This document shows positions 23,101-35,300 of a stretch of DNA of 64,000 nucleotides, in pieces. The position numbers and the translations under genes are program-made. Within the stretch, counting starts at the first letter, position 1; each line of letters begins with the position of its first letter. Source of the DNA: Seriola aureovittata (lineage: Eukaryota > Chordata > Actinopteri > Carangiformes > Carangidae); assembly GCF_021018895.1 (NCBI RefSeq), contig NC_079386.1, positions 2,393,501-2,457,500 of the forward strand, given 5' to 3'. Below the pieces are notes generated by a model that had not been told where the DNA came from, searched no databases, and saw only the letters and a program-made list of their open reading frames with translations.

Positions 23101-23143
23101 CCTTCTCCACATCCTCCAGAGCTCTGAGCCGCTCGTTAGCCAT
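19636..23143 (-). CDS. med11: Mediator subunit 11 (3 coding exons, 132 aa)
   Basis: MED11 is a small head-module subunit of Mediator that pairs with MED22 and helps recruit TFIIH. Exons in coding order: 23143-23074, 21235-21105, 19833-19636, all with GT-AG borders and phases 1 and 0. The protein starts [17 protein letters not shown] and continues [32 protein letters not shown] and [20 protein letters not shown], the known MED11 core. Human MED11 has about seven extra residues before ANERL; no in-frame upstream ATG was found here. The human protein (117 aa) stops soon after CEQML. This one ends in CEVMLE, then 20 Gln (19 CAG and one CAA codon, plus-strand 19642-19701), then Thr and stop. It is head to head with pelp1. 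Identity is certain; whether the Gln run is fixed in the species is unknown. Confidence 0.95.
19642..19701 (-). repeat. med11: (CAG)n encoding 20 Gln in MED11
   Basis: Twenty glutamine codons in frame, 19 CAG and one CAA, seven codons deep from the end opposite the stop. Purity of the repeat suggests length variation between individuals. Confidence 0.95.
20086..20161. repeat. (CA)n in med11 intron 2
   Basis: A CA tract with CG interruptions directly left of the foldback element that begins near 20166. Confidence 0.9.
20166..20965 (-). mobile_element. Foldback Tc1/mariner-like relic in med11 intron 2
   Basis: Two arms of roughly 250 bp are inverted copies of each other. The left arm has 'ggtgtgaccaccatttgcct' followed by 'catgcagtgcgacacat'; the right arm holds its diverged reverse complement ('gatgtgtcaaactgcatgag', 'gtaaatgctggttgcacc'). 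Other paired words are 'cacctgacaggtgtgtcata' and 'tgccacacctgtcatgtgga'. A 17-G run in the left arm (about 20347-20363) pairs with a C-rich run in the right. Between the arms, 'gctctggtggacat' reads MSTRA on the minus strand, which I recall from one fish Tc1-type transposase start. The copy is internally deleted and non-coding. Confidence 0.6.
21400..21650. repeat. 'Gacctttgacc' family repeat (inverted copy)
   Basis: The stretch contains 'ggtcagaggtcgaaggtcag' and 'tcactgtgacctcacgaaac', which in reverse complement match the family seen at 48655-49070 and 55040-55330. It lies in med11 intron 1. Boundaries are approximate. Confidence 0.5.
21860..22570. other. Unclassified GC-richer insert in med11 intron 1
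   Basis: This block has higher GC than the surrounding intron and long overlapping open frames on the minus strand (for example 22020-22331), suggesting a coding relic of a mobile element. I recognise no domain. It contains an 11-bp perfect hairpin (22354-22364 with 22373-22383, 8-nt loop). A 3' word 'gggttaacc.ata.t.aagcc' followed by 'gagggc' also occurs near 55530-55560, so part of it belongs to a dispersed family. Confidence 0.35.
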
Positions 23144-23380
23144 CACCAGGCGGGACACAGCTCCTTTCAGCGGGTTAACAATGACACGTCGTAGCGTACA
23201 GTAACGCTCCGTGAGGTCCAGTCAGTACACAGAGTAAACCATAAACTTGTTCGGCTCAGTTCAGCTTCACAGGACTGAAGCATGGAAGTGCAAACTGCTC
23301 AGTCCGCACAACAACAAAAAGCTCACTAAATCTACGTCACCTGTCGCACAGTGGTGACGTCCGCTTGACTTAGAGGAAAG
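23144..23380. promoter_or_regulatory. Bidirectional promoter between med11 and pelp1
   Basis: The start codons of med11 (minus, 23143) and pelp1 (plus, 23381) are only 237 bp apart, so both promoters and 5' untranslated regions must fit here. Two CREB/ATF-like core sites lie near the pelp1 end: 'tacgtcac' (about 23333-23340) and 'gtgacgtc' (about 23353-23360). No TATA box is evident. Promoter activity is inferred from the layout. Confidence 0.7.
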
Positions 23381-26300
23381 ATGGCTACCTCGGCTTGGCT
23401 GCATGGCCCATCAGCTATGCGACTAACAGAGGGTTTGGTGTCGGTTCTGAAAGAACACCGTCCAGAGTATTTACCCGCTTTGTTGGCCAACTACAGAGAA
23501 CATGGCGTCTTCCCGACACAGGTAGAGTCCGGCCCGGAGAGGCGTGTTAGCTTGCTGGCTAGTAAACTGTTAGCCTGCTGTAGCGGCTGCTACAGGCTTT
23601 GTTGTTCACTGAGCTGACACCTGGAGCTACAGTAGGACTGGGTGTTAACATGCTGCTGGTGCTGTCTTACTGTGTGTTACTGTCATTGATTGTGAACACC
23701 TGTGTTTGTCTCTGTAGAGCGCGAGCGCCGTCGGGGGTCTCGTGGGGTTCAGTAATGCCAAACTGGGCTCGAGCAAAACCAGGTGAGAAAAACCGATGTT
23801 TCATTACAGCTGTCACAATATTTCAGTCACAGTTAACCTCATGATACCTGTGGTACCGGTGCTCTTAAGTTATTGTTCCGGTATTTGTGTTTTCTTGTTG
23901 TTTATTTGTAAATCTTTGTGATATATTAGCGCCATCCTCAGTGTTCGTGTCTGTATAGACGTTAAAAGTAAATAACTAAAACACTGATCAGTGAACAACA
24001 TTGAAAAGAGCAGAAGTGCTCTGTGAATTATGAAAATGTAAACACAAACAAGTGATTTTATATACACACGCAATCACTGCAGCGCCTTCAGGAAAACGTC
24101 ACGTTGTTTATTTGTAGATATGGAGGGTATCATTTCAAATTTCTCAATACTGAGGCTGGTAAACAGTCTGAGCACTCAGGGTAAATGTTAGTGCTGTATC
24201 CTGTCACTGCCGATCAGATTACACAGGTGAAGAAAAGCTGAGAGGTAAATGTTCTGGTGGATGAACTAAGCTAAGAGTGGCTGGCAAAAAAGAGGAACAA
24301 GAATGCCCCCTGATTCCATGTCTGTACCTTATACAGAACTAATAGGTGGAATAAAGGCACAACGTCCCCGCCTTGAACAGGTTGTGTAAAAGAGGCTACA
24401 ACAATGAGAGCATTACCTAAATAGAAAATAGTCTAAAACTGGAAAAAATACAGTTTGAATCAGAAACTATATGATCAAAGAATAAGTGAAAAAGATGAAT
24501 TGACCAGATATCCAAGCCAGCTTTTAGTTTCCATTTTTAAGTGTTAAGCTTGATACTCAACCTTGAATATTTTTTACTCAAAATAAATGGATGAGAGGAA
24601 AACTATCACATTTACATTTGAATTTCAAGTCTAGATAAAAACGTGCTAAACATGTGAAGGAAATGATCAATAAAAGGTTTTTATGATGATTAAAGGCTCA
24701 GATATTGGACAGTAACTCCAAAGTATGAATATCAAGGGGATGAAAAAATCTGTGTGTGTTTGTGTGTGTGTTTGTCAGGTTTGAGGGCCTTTGCCTGCTC
24801 TCCATGCTGGTTAAAGACAGCTCCAGTGACCTGTTTGAGCAGCACTGTCTTTCCTGGCTGCGTTCCCTGCAGCAGGTCATACAGGTAAGATGTGTGCACA
24901 TACAAACACACTCTTCTTAGTGTTGTCCAAAACTCTTCCATAAAACCTGACTAACGTCCTCTTGTGTTGTTCCTCCTCCCCGTCCTCTCCGGTTTGTCTG
25001 TGGATGTTCTCCTTCAGTCTCAGGCTCCAGTCCAGACCATCCAGCTGGCAGTGAACATCCTGAAGGATTTGCTGCAGTACTCATCCCAGCTAGCAGAGCT
25101 GGCTAGAGAAGTCGGCCTCAACTCCATCCTGGGCATCCTGACATCTCTGCTGGGCCTCAAGACAGAGGTGAGGATACAGGGCAGTGGACCAATAATCATG
25201 AGTGAAGGATCTCATGATTCACTGCAACTCAGAAACTAGTGAATTTTGTGCCTCGCTACATAAATTTGCATATTGATTAGGTACATCGGACTTTCTTTTA
25301 AACTTTGTCTTGTTTTTCATGATGACAAACTACAACATATGTGTTCTTTTGTAACTGAAATCATTAGAGCCTGACGATACTGGATTTTTGGAGCCTATAC
25401 CGATATTAGGGAGTAAAAAAATTCCAATATTGATTATATCGGCCGATATATAAAACACTTGTGAAAGAGATATGTAATGAAAGCAAAGGAACAAATACAC
25501 TTAAAATGCTACCTACATAACTTGACTTGACTCGAGCATTTCCACTGCATTATTGCTTCTTAAAAAAATTATTAATTTCAGCGTATATCAGAGAATATAT
25601 ATGCCGATACCGATATATCTGTGATAGGCCGATATCGGCTGATAAAATCGGCTGACCGATAAATTGCTGCTGGTTTTCTTCTTTTGTCTTTGTAAATTTT
25701 GATTCTGTTGTGACTGCTCATCATCAGATGTCTCGTTGGGCTCGGGGAAACTGTGATAAACAATGTGTCTGACATTTTAATGACTAAAACATTAATTAGG
25801 GTTATAAACGATCAGTCATAGACGATCTTACTTTGGCATAATGTCTACTTCAGATGAATCATACAGATTGCGTCATTAAGAGTTTCTATATTTAGACATT
25901 TCATTTTAAAAGTTGAATGACTCCTAAACAGCTAAAAAGATTGTCAAGATTGTGATCCTTTGGCCACTTGATTAAATGAAGAGTAATCAAGAGATTAATT
26001 GACAGTGAAAAGATCTGTCATAAGAAGTATCGTAAGCCCTTTCCCCTTTTCTTCTCGTGGTCTCAGTGTGAGCTGTCAGCCATGGAGGGGATGATGGCCT
26101 GTATGACCTACTACCCCAGAGCCTGCGGATCCCTCCGGGTAAGACACAGAGGAGAGAAAGAAGATTTTTCTCCACCTAGAGACTTTGTCTTGTGTTTTAT
26201 AGATAACTTGAAGATCATGTGTATTTCACTTGATCAGGGATGGGTACCGAAACCCGGTATTAAACGGGCCCTAAAGACTGGAATATCGATAAGCTCCGGT

Positions 26301-29300
26301 TCTGCTCTTGGTACTAGAGAAATTAGGAAAATAAATTTCCTGTTCATTATTCCTACATAAAAGTTCTCTTTCACATTTTATCTCACTAACTCTGTTTCTG
26401 AATGATGCATAATGAATAATGATGAAAAGTAACCATGAGCTGATCGTTATTGGTGTGTTCTTAAATTCAATCTGAAATGGACAGAGCTACTGTTAAAATC
26501 TTAACGATACCCATCCCTACGCTTGAGCCTTGAGAAAACACTGAAAAACCTTTTTGTCTTTTAGGACAAACTGGGAGCGTATTTCCTTTCCAAAATGGAC
26601 AGTACAAACAAGAAAACACAAGAGGTTTGTGACTCTCACTCTTTCATCATATGTATTGATATGTGCACTTTTTATCCTCGTCTCTCGATCTGTCTTTCAC
26701 ACAAAAACAAGGTACTCTTACCTTACAAAGCGGTTAATTTCTCCCTAATGATGTTTTTTGTTGTTGTTTTGCCACTTGTCACAGATGTATGTACAGGAAA
26801 GTACGGCGCAAACTGAACTGAACTGAAGTGAAGCAGCTGTTTTTTGAACAAGTTTCATGTGCCTGTCTCTGTGTCACTGTCAGATGGCCTGTCAGTGTTA
26901 TGGTCGCTTGCCCTGTCTGGGGGGCCTGTTGGACCGAGGGGTAGGTGCTGGCAGAGCTGAAGGCTGGACCAATCAGATTCACTGCTTACTGGCCTCAGCC
27001 AATGGCCTGCTGACTCAGATCTACCAGGGTTCAGAAACAGGTACACTTTCCATCAGTGATGGTGGAATTTCTCTGATTGAATTTCCTAACTTTTTCAAAT
27101 TCATTGTGGTTATTTGCTGAATAATAACAACACAGGCAGAACTCTAACACCACTCACGTAGTTTACACTGCTGAAATTTGAATTGTCCAGTCGGACATAA
27201 TCAACATATGCTTTATGCATCACAAATATCAATGTTGGACATGTCTTGTCAAACCCTAAAAAACCCGAAAGTCCTCCAGTGGAAGGCGCCCAGGAGGCGA
27301 AGTTGAGGGATCAAAATGGAAACAGCAGAATTGGAGGTCTCCTGACTTTCGGTCCTGGTGCCAGTCAAGATCCAACAACATCACATCCCACAGTGTTTCT
27401 TCATTAGACCCTCAGTCCCTGATAAACTCCTTTGTCTTCCACACCTCCAGGCTGTAACACAGAGATAACCCTGATGATGTCACTATCACATCATTATCAT
27501 TATTTTTTCAGCTCCTCTAGCGCTGTTTTCACCAGCTGAGTAGAACCTACCTCTGAACTGATAATCAAGTCCTTTTAGGAACTATCCAGTTATTTTATAA
27601 CTCAAGAAAACTGAGGTTCACTTTAAGCCAAAACAATTATTTCTCTCTTAAAGCAGTTTGTAGTCCAGGCGCTGGTGGAGCTTCAGCTGTTGTTTCTGCA
27701 GTGTACCAAAGATTTATAGCTCTTTATAGAGTTGACTTGTTGACAGTGTTGCATATGAAGTCAGTTTCCTGCATTAACTGTATTCCTTCCTGTGTTTATA
27801 CTCTCTTACATCGCTGTGGCTACAGAGACAATGTTTGTACTGGACATAGATCTGCTCATTTACACACCTGACACGTGTCATAAGTTAGTGGACGGACTGC
27901 AGATATCTGTTAGATGCTGTGTAAAGTCCTTGTTGTAACGTGTTTTGGTTTGGTTTGGTTGTAGTCTCTACATGTGTGTTGTGCTCTGATGATGCTGCGT
28001 GCTGTTTGCTGTATCAGATGGAGCCGTGCAATATGAAGGTCCGGGGGTGGAGCTGGCCTTTCCTCATCTCGACCAATCAGATCCGCTGCTGCTGCTGCAG
28101 CTCCAGCACAGATACACAGCTGTCTGCCTGGCACTCAAACACACACTCAGGTACAACGCACACATGCACACACACAATCCAAGTTTAAAAATGTTAGTTC
28201 ATCCAAATTATAATAAAATGTTCTTGTTTACATTACATACATTAGAATAGTTTTTGTTTTTCCAGTCTGTCATTCATGATTTTCATATCTCTGAATACTG
28301 AAAACAAAGTCCAGTTAACTGTCAGCAGTTCTCATTGGTCTCGATCTCTGTGGAAGAAAAGGTCCCATTGAAACTCTGCAGGTTTTGTGCTGATGAAAGG
28401 AGTGTGTGACTGGCCTCACTCCTTCTTTAAACAGAATTAAACTGAATCACTTTGCTCGGCTCTGTCAAACCTGAAACCTGCTTGTCGCTGCTCGTTGTTT
28501 TAATTCATTATGGAGCACATACAATACATGCAGCTGCCTTTTTGTCTCATAGCAACAAGGATCAAAACCACAGCTCACACAGAGCAGTAAAGGGTTTGAT
28601 GCAGCATCACAGGCGTTCACTGTGTCTCTGTCCATCAGGGTGGATCCAGCCTCAGCTGTCCGTCTACCTGTCAGACCAATACTCAACCTGGTGTGTCGAG
28701 CCCTCGCTGTCAGCTCCAAGAGCATAGTGAGTGTTCTCTCTCTCATTCTCACACACACACACTCACACAATGATAATTAACGGAGTTAATAAGTTTTATA
28801 AATGGACATCAAACAAATGATATCTCTCTGTCACAGAATTTAACAGGAGATGGAAGTGTGAGGCTGCTGGTCCTGCCCATCATACACACCAACACACTGG
28901 ACATCCTATCAGCTCTGATCACTGCGTGAGTACACACACGCACACAAACACACAGACACACGGACTTGATTTTGTTCTGTAAAAACACATGTGGCCATTA
29001 TTCAATGGTGTAACTCAGGAAGGAGAGACTGAGACCATATTTCCTGTAATGTGACTGGTTGGTCTCTAGTTGTTCTCTTTATTATTCCACTTCCATTCTT
29101 CTTCTTTTTATTTATCTCCGCATGTGATATCCAAATGCTCGGACCCTGGTCGTTATTGCCTGCATCTACACTTTAGTTTGTTTGATTTGTTGTTTGTTGC
29201 TGACACTGAGTCTGTGCTGTGTGTGTGTTTACAGTGTACGTAGCAGCATGGTTCAATACACTGTAGTTCTACAGAGGCTGTTCTCTCAAACCCTGTCTGC

Positions 29301-32300
29301 CTGGACGCCTGTACATGAAGCCAGTCTGGGACAGCAGAGAGCCTACAGGTAACGTCCTGATCCTCAACACAGAGGAACCAGTACCCGAACCACAGGAACC
29401 ACAGCTCCCAGTGCAACACCACATCAGCATTTTATCAGCAGCTGGTAGACTTACAAGAACCATTTGTCCAGTGCTGCAGCAGACACAGACAAAAGTCCAG
29501 CATTAGCAAATGAATGAGCTGTTAAATTTCAGTATCCTACTTAGAGGTGTGCAAACAAATCAATATCTCTACAGATTCAAAATCAATTCATAAATTCCAA
29601 AAATGGATTCATATTTTTCAGTCTTGTAACAGCACTGCTTTACATTTTTTCCTGACATGAGTTTAGCTCGTCAGTCCTATAGATGGCGCCATGTCAGTTT
29701 CGATCAGACACACGTCCTCTGCAGCTTTATATCCATTTTTAAGAGCTTGAAGATCTGAGCATCACTAAACTGTGTGTCATATAGACATCTAATGAAAACA
29801 AATCAAATGGTCAAAGTTGTCATATTGACATTGAAGGTGTATTGATTGATTTCCAAACATCAGTCATGCATTGAGTAACACGCAAGAAAACCTTCCACCA
29901 CAGTGTCCAGAAGCTGCTGTTAGTTAATTAAATTATTTCATTAGTGAAGATGAAAAGACAGAAAACATTCTTTCATTCATCATTCACTCTTCTGACAGTT
30001 TCTTTATCTGTGATGCTTTTACACAGAAACATGACAAAGTCAGTCTGTTACACTTTGATAGCTTATGCTATATATATATAAATAACAATAAATGATATTA
30101 ATTAAAATAATAATTTCTGTTATTCTGAAACTATTCTAAACAATCGTTGAACAGAAACACTGTTATGATGTGGGACAGAGGGGGTCAGTTTAGGGCCAGT
30201 GTCGGGACATTGAAGTGTCAGAGACGATGTGGTCTGAAAGTGTGTGTTTGTTGTGTCTCTGGGCTGGTTCCACAGCTCGGTCCGGGTCTCGGTCTACAGA
30301 ACCTTAGAGCTCTGGGTCCAGGTGGCTGGAGCCTCTGCCAGCATTCTTCAGGGAAGCCCAGGTCACTCAGAGCTCCTGTTTAACCACCTACTCGGTGACA
30401 TCACACCAGGGGCGGAGTCTATCAAGGTAGTTAGTTTGAATGTATTTAAGCATCATGTATTTTACAGTAAGAATGATTGATTGAAACGGGGTGTGTGGCA
30501 GCCGGTTGGTGTCGTCTCTAACTCTCGTCCTCTCCAGCTCCGGGCAGGTCTGTCAGCTGATGCGGTTCCTGGAGGGAAACCAGGTCCTCGGAGGACGAAG
30601 CCTCTGGTCATGGCAGATGCAGTGGGGCCGTCGCTCCAGAGGAAAGGAGACTTTCTGGCCAATCAGGACACCTGTCTCTCAGCCCTCAGAGGTGACAGGC
30701 TGCTCAGTCTGAAGACGGCTTTTATAATGGGTCTGTTGTAAATGTGGTGTCCTCACACAGATGTTTTCCTCTCCACAGCACTGAGACAGATCATCCTGAC
30801 CGGTGGCACACTGCTGAAGGACGATATACACAAGGTAAATATTAACTGTAACCACTCGTGGGAAACACCTGAAGTCACCTGCTGTACAACATGAAACACT
30901 GTTGTTAGACAAGATGAGGACACGGATGGTTCTGTCTCCATCATCTTTCTCTCTCTGGTCACCTCTCTTCTTCAGTGGTTTTCTGCTCTGTGTTGATTCT
31001 CCCACAGCGTCTCCATGACGTCGTGCTGCCGCTGTGTGTCCGTCTGCAGCAGCAACAGTCCAGCAGCAACGCAGCATGTGAATCAGCAGGAGGCGTCGGC
31101 GGGCAGTACAGCAGCGCCCTCACCAGACGAGAGCTGTACAGGTGCTGCCTTCATTCACATCATTTCGTGTTTGGATATTACTTTGAGTGATAAACACTTT
31201 GAACTGCATGTTGTTTATGAAAGTGCTTTGTGATTTATTAATATTATTAACTTATTAGTAAATATATTCATTAATAGCCACAGTGGATGAATCTTAATCA
31301 TTTTTATTATCTTTTATAACATTTGTGAACAAATTACAAACGACTCTGCAGCAGTTTCAGCAAATTATAAAAAATAAATAAATAAAACAGGAACATCTGG
31401 ATTGAGTTCTGGTGAAAAGTCTGAATCAGATGTTTCACATATGTCCACCAACTGTGCATTATGTGATGTGTAGTTTGACTTGTGTGTTGTAACAGAGACG
31501 AGACTGTGTCGTGTTGATGGATCGTATCGTTTGTGTGTATTTGCAGGTTGTTGCTGGCTCTGGTCCTGGTCCCATCACCCTGTTGGCCCCCTCCTCTGAC
31601 CTGTGCTGTATCCATCCTCAGCAGTGGACGCGCCGACCGCAACCTCAAGGTGACTCTGGCAGAGAGAGAGAAGAGACTCTAGCTGTGTTTCCTCTGAACC
31701 TGTTTAAAACAAGTCATGGAAACATGATTTAAAAACATCAAATGTTGAAAAAGAAATGTATGAGGTGGTTTTTCAGACTATTAGACAAAGCAATGTTTCA
31801 CAGAAGTGAGATGGTAACACTCTTTCTGCAGTTAAGTCACATGACATCCAAAGAAACTGCAACTATTCAACTATATAATACACTAAAACAGTTCATAAAA
31901 CCATAAGACAAGATTTTACAGCAGCAGTCAGTTTATGGTCACAAGGTAAAGAATGAACATCATCACTGACCAACACAGCACAGTGTGTATTCATTTATTC
32001 ATTTGGCCTTTTTGCCGTTTGTTGACAGTCAACAGCAAAGAGAGAGAGAGGGAGGGAGAGAGAGATAGAGAGTTATAACACAAAACAAACCTGCAGTAGC
32101 ATTTCATCACTGACCTGTGAACTTTCATTTGCCCTGACTGTGTGAAAATCAGATGTTTTTGTTTCCCAGGTGATAAACAAAGAGATTTAGGTCGAGTCTG
32201 TAACTGGAGTAAACAGCTAACCAAAATATATAGGAAGCCCCCCACCCTCCACCCCCAGGTCAATGCAGACTGAAACACACAATAACTTAAACACAGCTTC

Positions 32301-35300
32301 TTTTTTCTGATCATGGACTAAATGAGCTCAGAGCGAAACATCAGTGTCTTTGTTAGTTTCAGACTGACACAGCTGTAATGTTCCCGTCGTGTGCCCACGT
32401 TGTTTGAATAGCAAATAAACATCTAAGCACCCATGGGCGTGTTGGTCTCTTAAAATGAGGTGTGAGCAGGAGCATTGTTGCGTTGTGCGTTGCGTTGTCA
32501 TCTTGAGGCAGTGGAAAATGATTGATTAACAAGAAACCTGGTCTTAAGTCAGTGGTGCAGAGTTTCACTATTACTTAAAGGAGCATTGTGAAGAGTAATA
32601 GGCTCCTAAGTAGGCGGGCATATTAACATGCAGTCTGCCTGTTACACTCAAGCAGAGTGTGTCACAGTGTTTCCCATTCACACTCAGAATAAATATGTCT
32701 ACAGTTTCATAATGAACCAAAAATTTATTTATATTTCTCATAATAAACATTAAATATTTCTAATGTTGTGATTTGTGCTGTTACTTCCTTATAAAGCCAT
32801 AAAACCCTTCATTTCCCTTTAGTGCTCACAGAGCTGCTGTGTGTGTAACTCACAATATGTGATCAACTCACAACAAACAGAATCTAACTCTGTGTCAAAC
32901 ACTGCGCTGTTATAATAGCAATCCACCAAGGTGCCCCTGCCTGGGAGATGGCACTGTGATTGATTTGTTTATTGGATGTTACGGCCGAAACACTACCACG
33001 AATAATTAAGAGATTGAGTTCAACCCTTTTGAAGCATGCACCTGGAGCAGCGACGGTTGTTTCCACCGTTAAAATAGCAGAAGTGATGTGGACACGCCCT
33101 GATTGAGCTTGTGCTGCAGATTCAGACCGTGAGCTTTGGAATGTGAAAACAGAGCCACTGTGTCTGTTTGAAACAACACAACAGCACATCATGTACCATG
33201 GTTACATTCATAGTTCTAATGACTCTCTTTGCCCCCCCCCAGGTCTCTACGTTCTGTGCTGAGGCCCTGACCATCTGTAACTCCCTCCTCCACCCCCGCA
33301 CTCCCTCCATCGCCCTCCCTTTACCGCCCCTCACCCTGAAACCCACCCCCACCGCTCCAGTCCTCCCTTCCTCACAGGGCCCCACCCCTGGACTCACTCT
33401 GCCGACCCTGTTAGGAGGCACCGCCCCCGGTCCTCCTTTCCCCAGCCGCCACTCCATGGGTCTGGGCCCCGCCTCTCTGCTGGGCTCGCTGGAGAACCAC
33501 CTCTCTCTAGTTCCAGGGCTGCCGGGCCAGGCCCACACCCCAGGAGACATGATCCTGTCCCCGCACACGCATCACCTGCCGGACCAGGCCGGGCTGGGCC
33601 CCCCAGAGGGCCAGAGACCCGTGTTCATCCGCTACGATAAGGAGGAAGCGGAGGACGTGGAGATCTCTCTGGCGAGCGACTCGGACGACAGTGTGGTCAT
33701 CGTTCCTCCGGGGATGCTCAACATGGAGAACCAGCAGGACGACGCCGCCGCAGCTAACTCCCAGAACCTGGTCTCTGCTGCACCGGGGGGCACCACAGTC
33801 TCTCTACCAGGAGGAGAGTGTGTCACCATGGTGCCCACCACAGCTGTACCGACCACAATAGACAGCGTCTCGCTTTCCAACAACCTTGCCACCTCCTCCC
33901 CCCTCCTCACCACCTCCACCACACCCATCAACTCCTTCCCTCCTTCCAGTACCTCTGTGGTTTCCCTGGTCCCACCTTTGAACTCCAGCACACTCACAGC
34001 TCCACCCGGTGGTCTGGGGGACTCGATGCCCGGCAGACCCCAGCTCCAGCAGATGCTGATGCAGCCCTCCACAGCGGGCCAGCCCGGACCCATGGGTCTC
34101 CCGCTCCAGATGCACCAGCTGCAGAACCAGCTGAGTCAGCAGGGACGCCACCTCCACCAGCACCAACCACCACCCGCCAGCAACGAAGACTCAGCCGTCA
34201 TCAACATCAACAGCACCGACGAAGAGGAAGAAGAGGAGGAGGAGGACATGGAGGATGATGAGGAGCTGGAGGAGGAAGACGAAGGGATGGATGAGGAGGA
34301 CGAAGAGGAGGAGGTGAGCGATTTTGCTGAGGAGGAGTTTTATGATGGAGAGGAGTATGAGGATTATGATGAAGAAGAGGGGGAAGAGCTGGAGGAAGAG
34401 GAGGAGGAGGAGGATGGGGACATACCTCCACTGGAGGGAGCGGAGGACAAGGCAGGAGAGGTGGGGGTGGAGGAGGGGAAGGTGGTCCAGGCAGCAGTGG
34501 ATGAAGAAGGGTTGGCTGGGTTCAGCGTGGAGGGAGACGAGGAGGGAGGGATAGAGGAGATCCAGCCCAACAGAGTTCTGTTCCCAGAGGACAGGATGAA
34601 GGTGCAGGAGGTGGAGAGCATCGGAGTCCTGGAGGAGGCGCGGGGGGGCGAGGGAGAGGAGGATGAGAGTGAGAGGATGGATGACCCCACCATGCCGCAG
34701 ATACTGTGTGTCACCGGAGGAGCGATGGAGGAGAGGGAGGAGACGGATGAGGGAGGGGCAGCCGGGGGAGGAGCTGGAGCTGGAGGAGGCGGAGGAGCGG
34801 TGCAGGAGGAGGCGAGCCTGTGGGAGCAGGGCGCCAGTGAGGCTGAGCTGAGAACCTCCTCCGAAGAACGCACAACCAATCAGAGTCAACAGGTGAGAAT
34901 TAAAACTACAATGTTGAGAGAAAAAACTTTTTAGGAACATCACAAACAACCAACCAAACAGGTGAAAGGACAGTCAGTGTCAGACTGAGCTGCTGTTTGT
35001 CTGTCTAATAATAATAATAATAATACATTTTATTTGGCAGCGCCTTTCACAGCACTCAAGGACACTTTACACAAGATTAAAAACACAATAAAAATAATAA
35101 AAACAAAAGACAGTTAAAAAGAAAACAATGAAATTACAGCGAATATACAGATTGAAACAGATGAGTTTTGAGTCTTGATTTGAACTGGGGTAAAGAAACA
35201 ATGTTACGGACGTCTGGTGGGAGAGAGTTCCAGAGTTGGTGCTGAGGCGGGCGGATGGCATGCGGAGGAGATCAGCCAGATGGGGGGGGCCAGGTAGTGG

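Noticed and set aside
34191..34949. Minus-strand open frame of about 250 codons
   Set aside because: It is antisense to the Glu/Asp-rich part of pelp1 exon 17; GAG and GAA codons read as stop-free Leu/Ser on the other strand.
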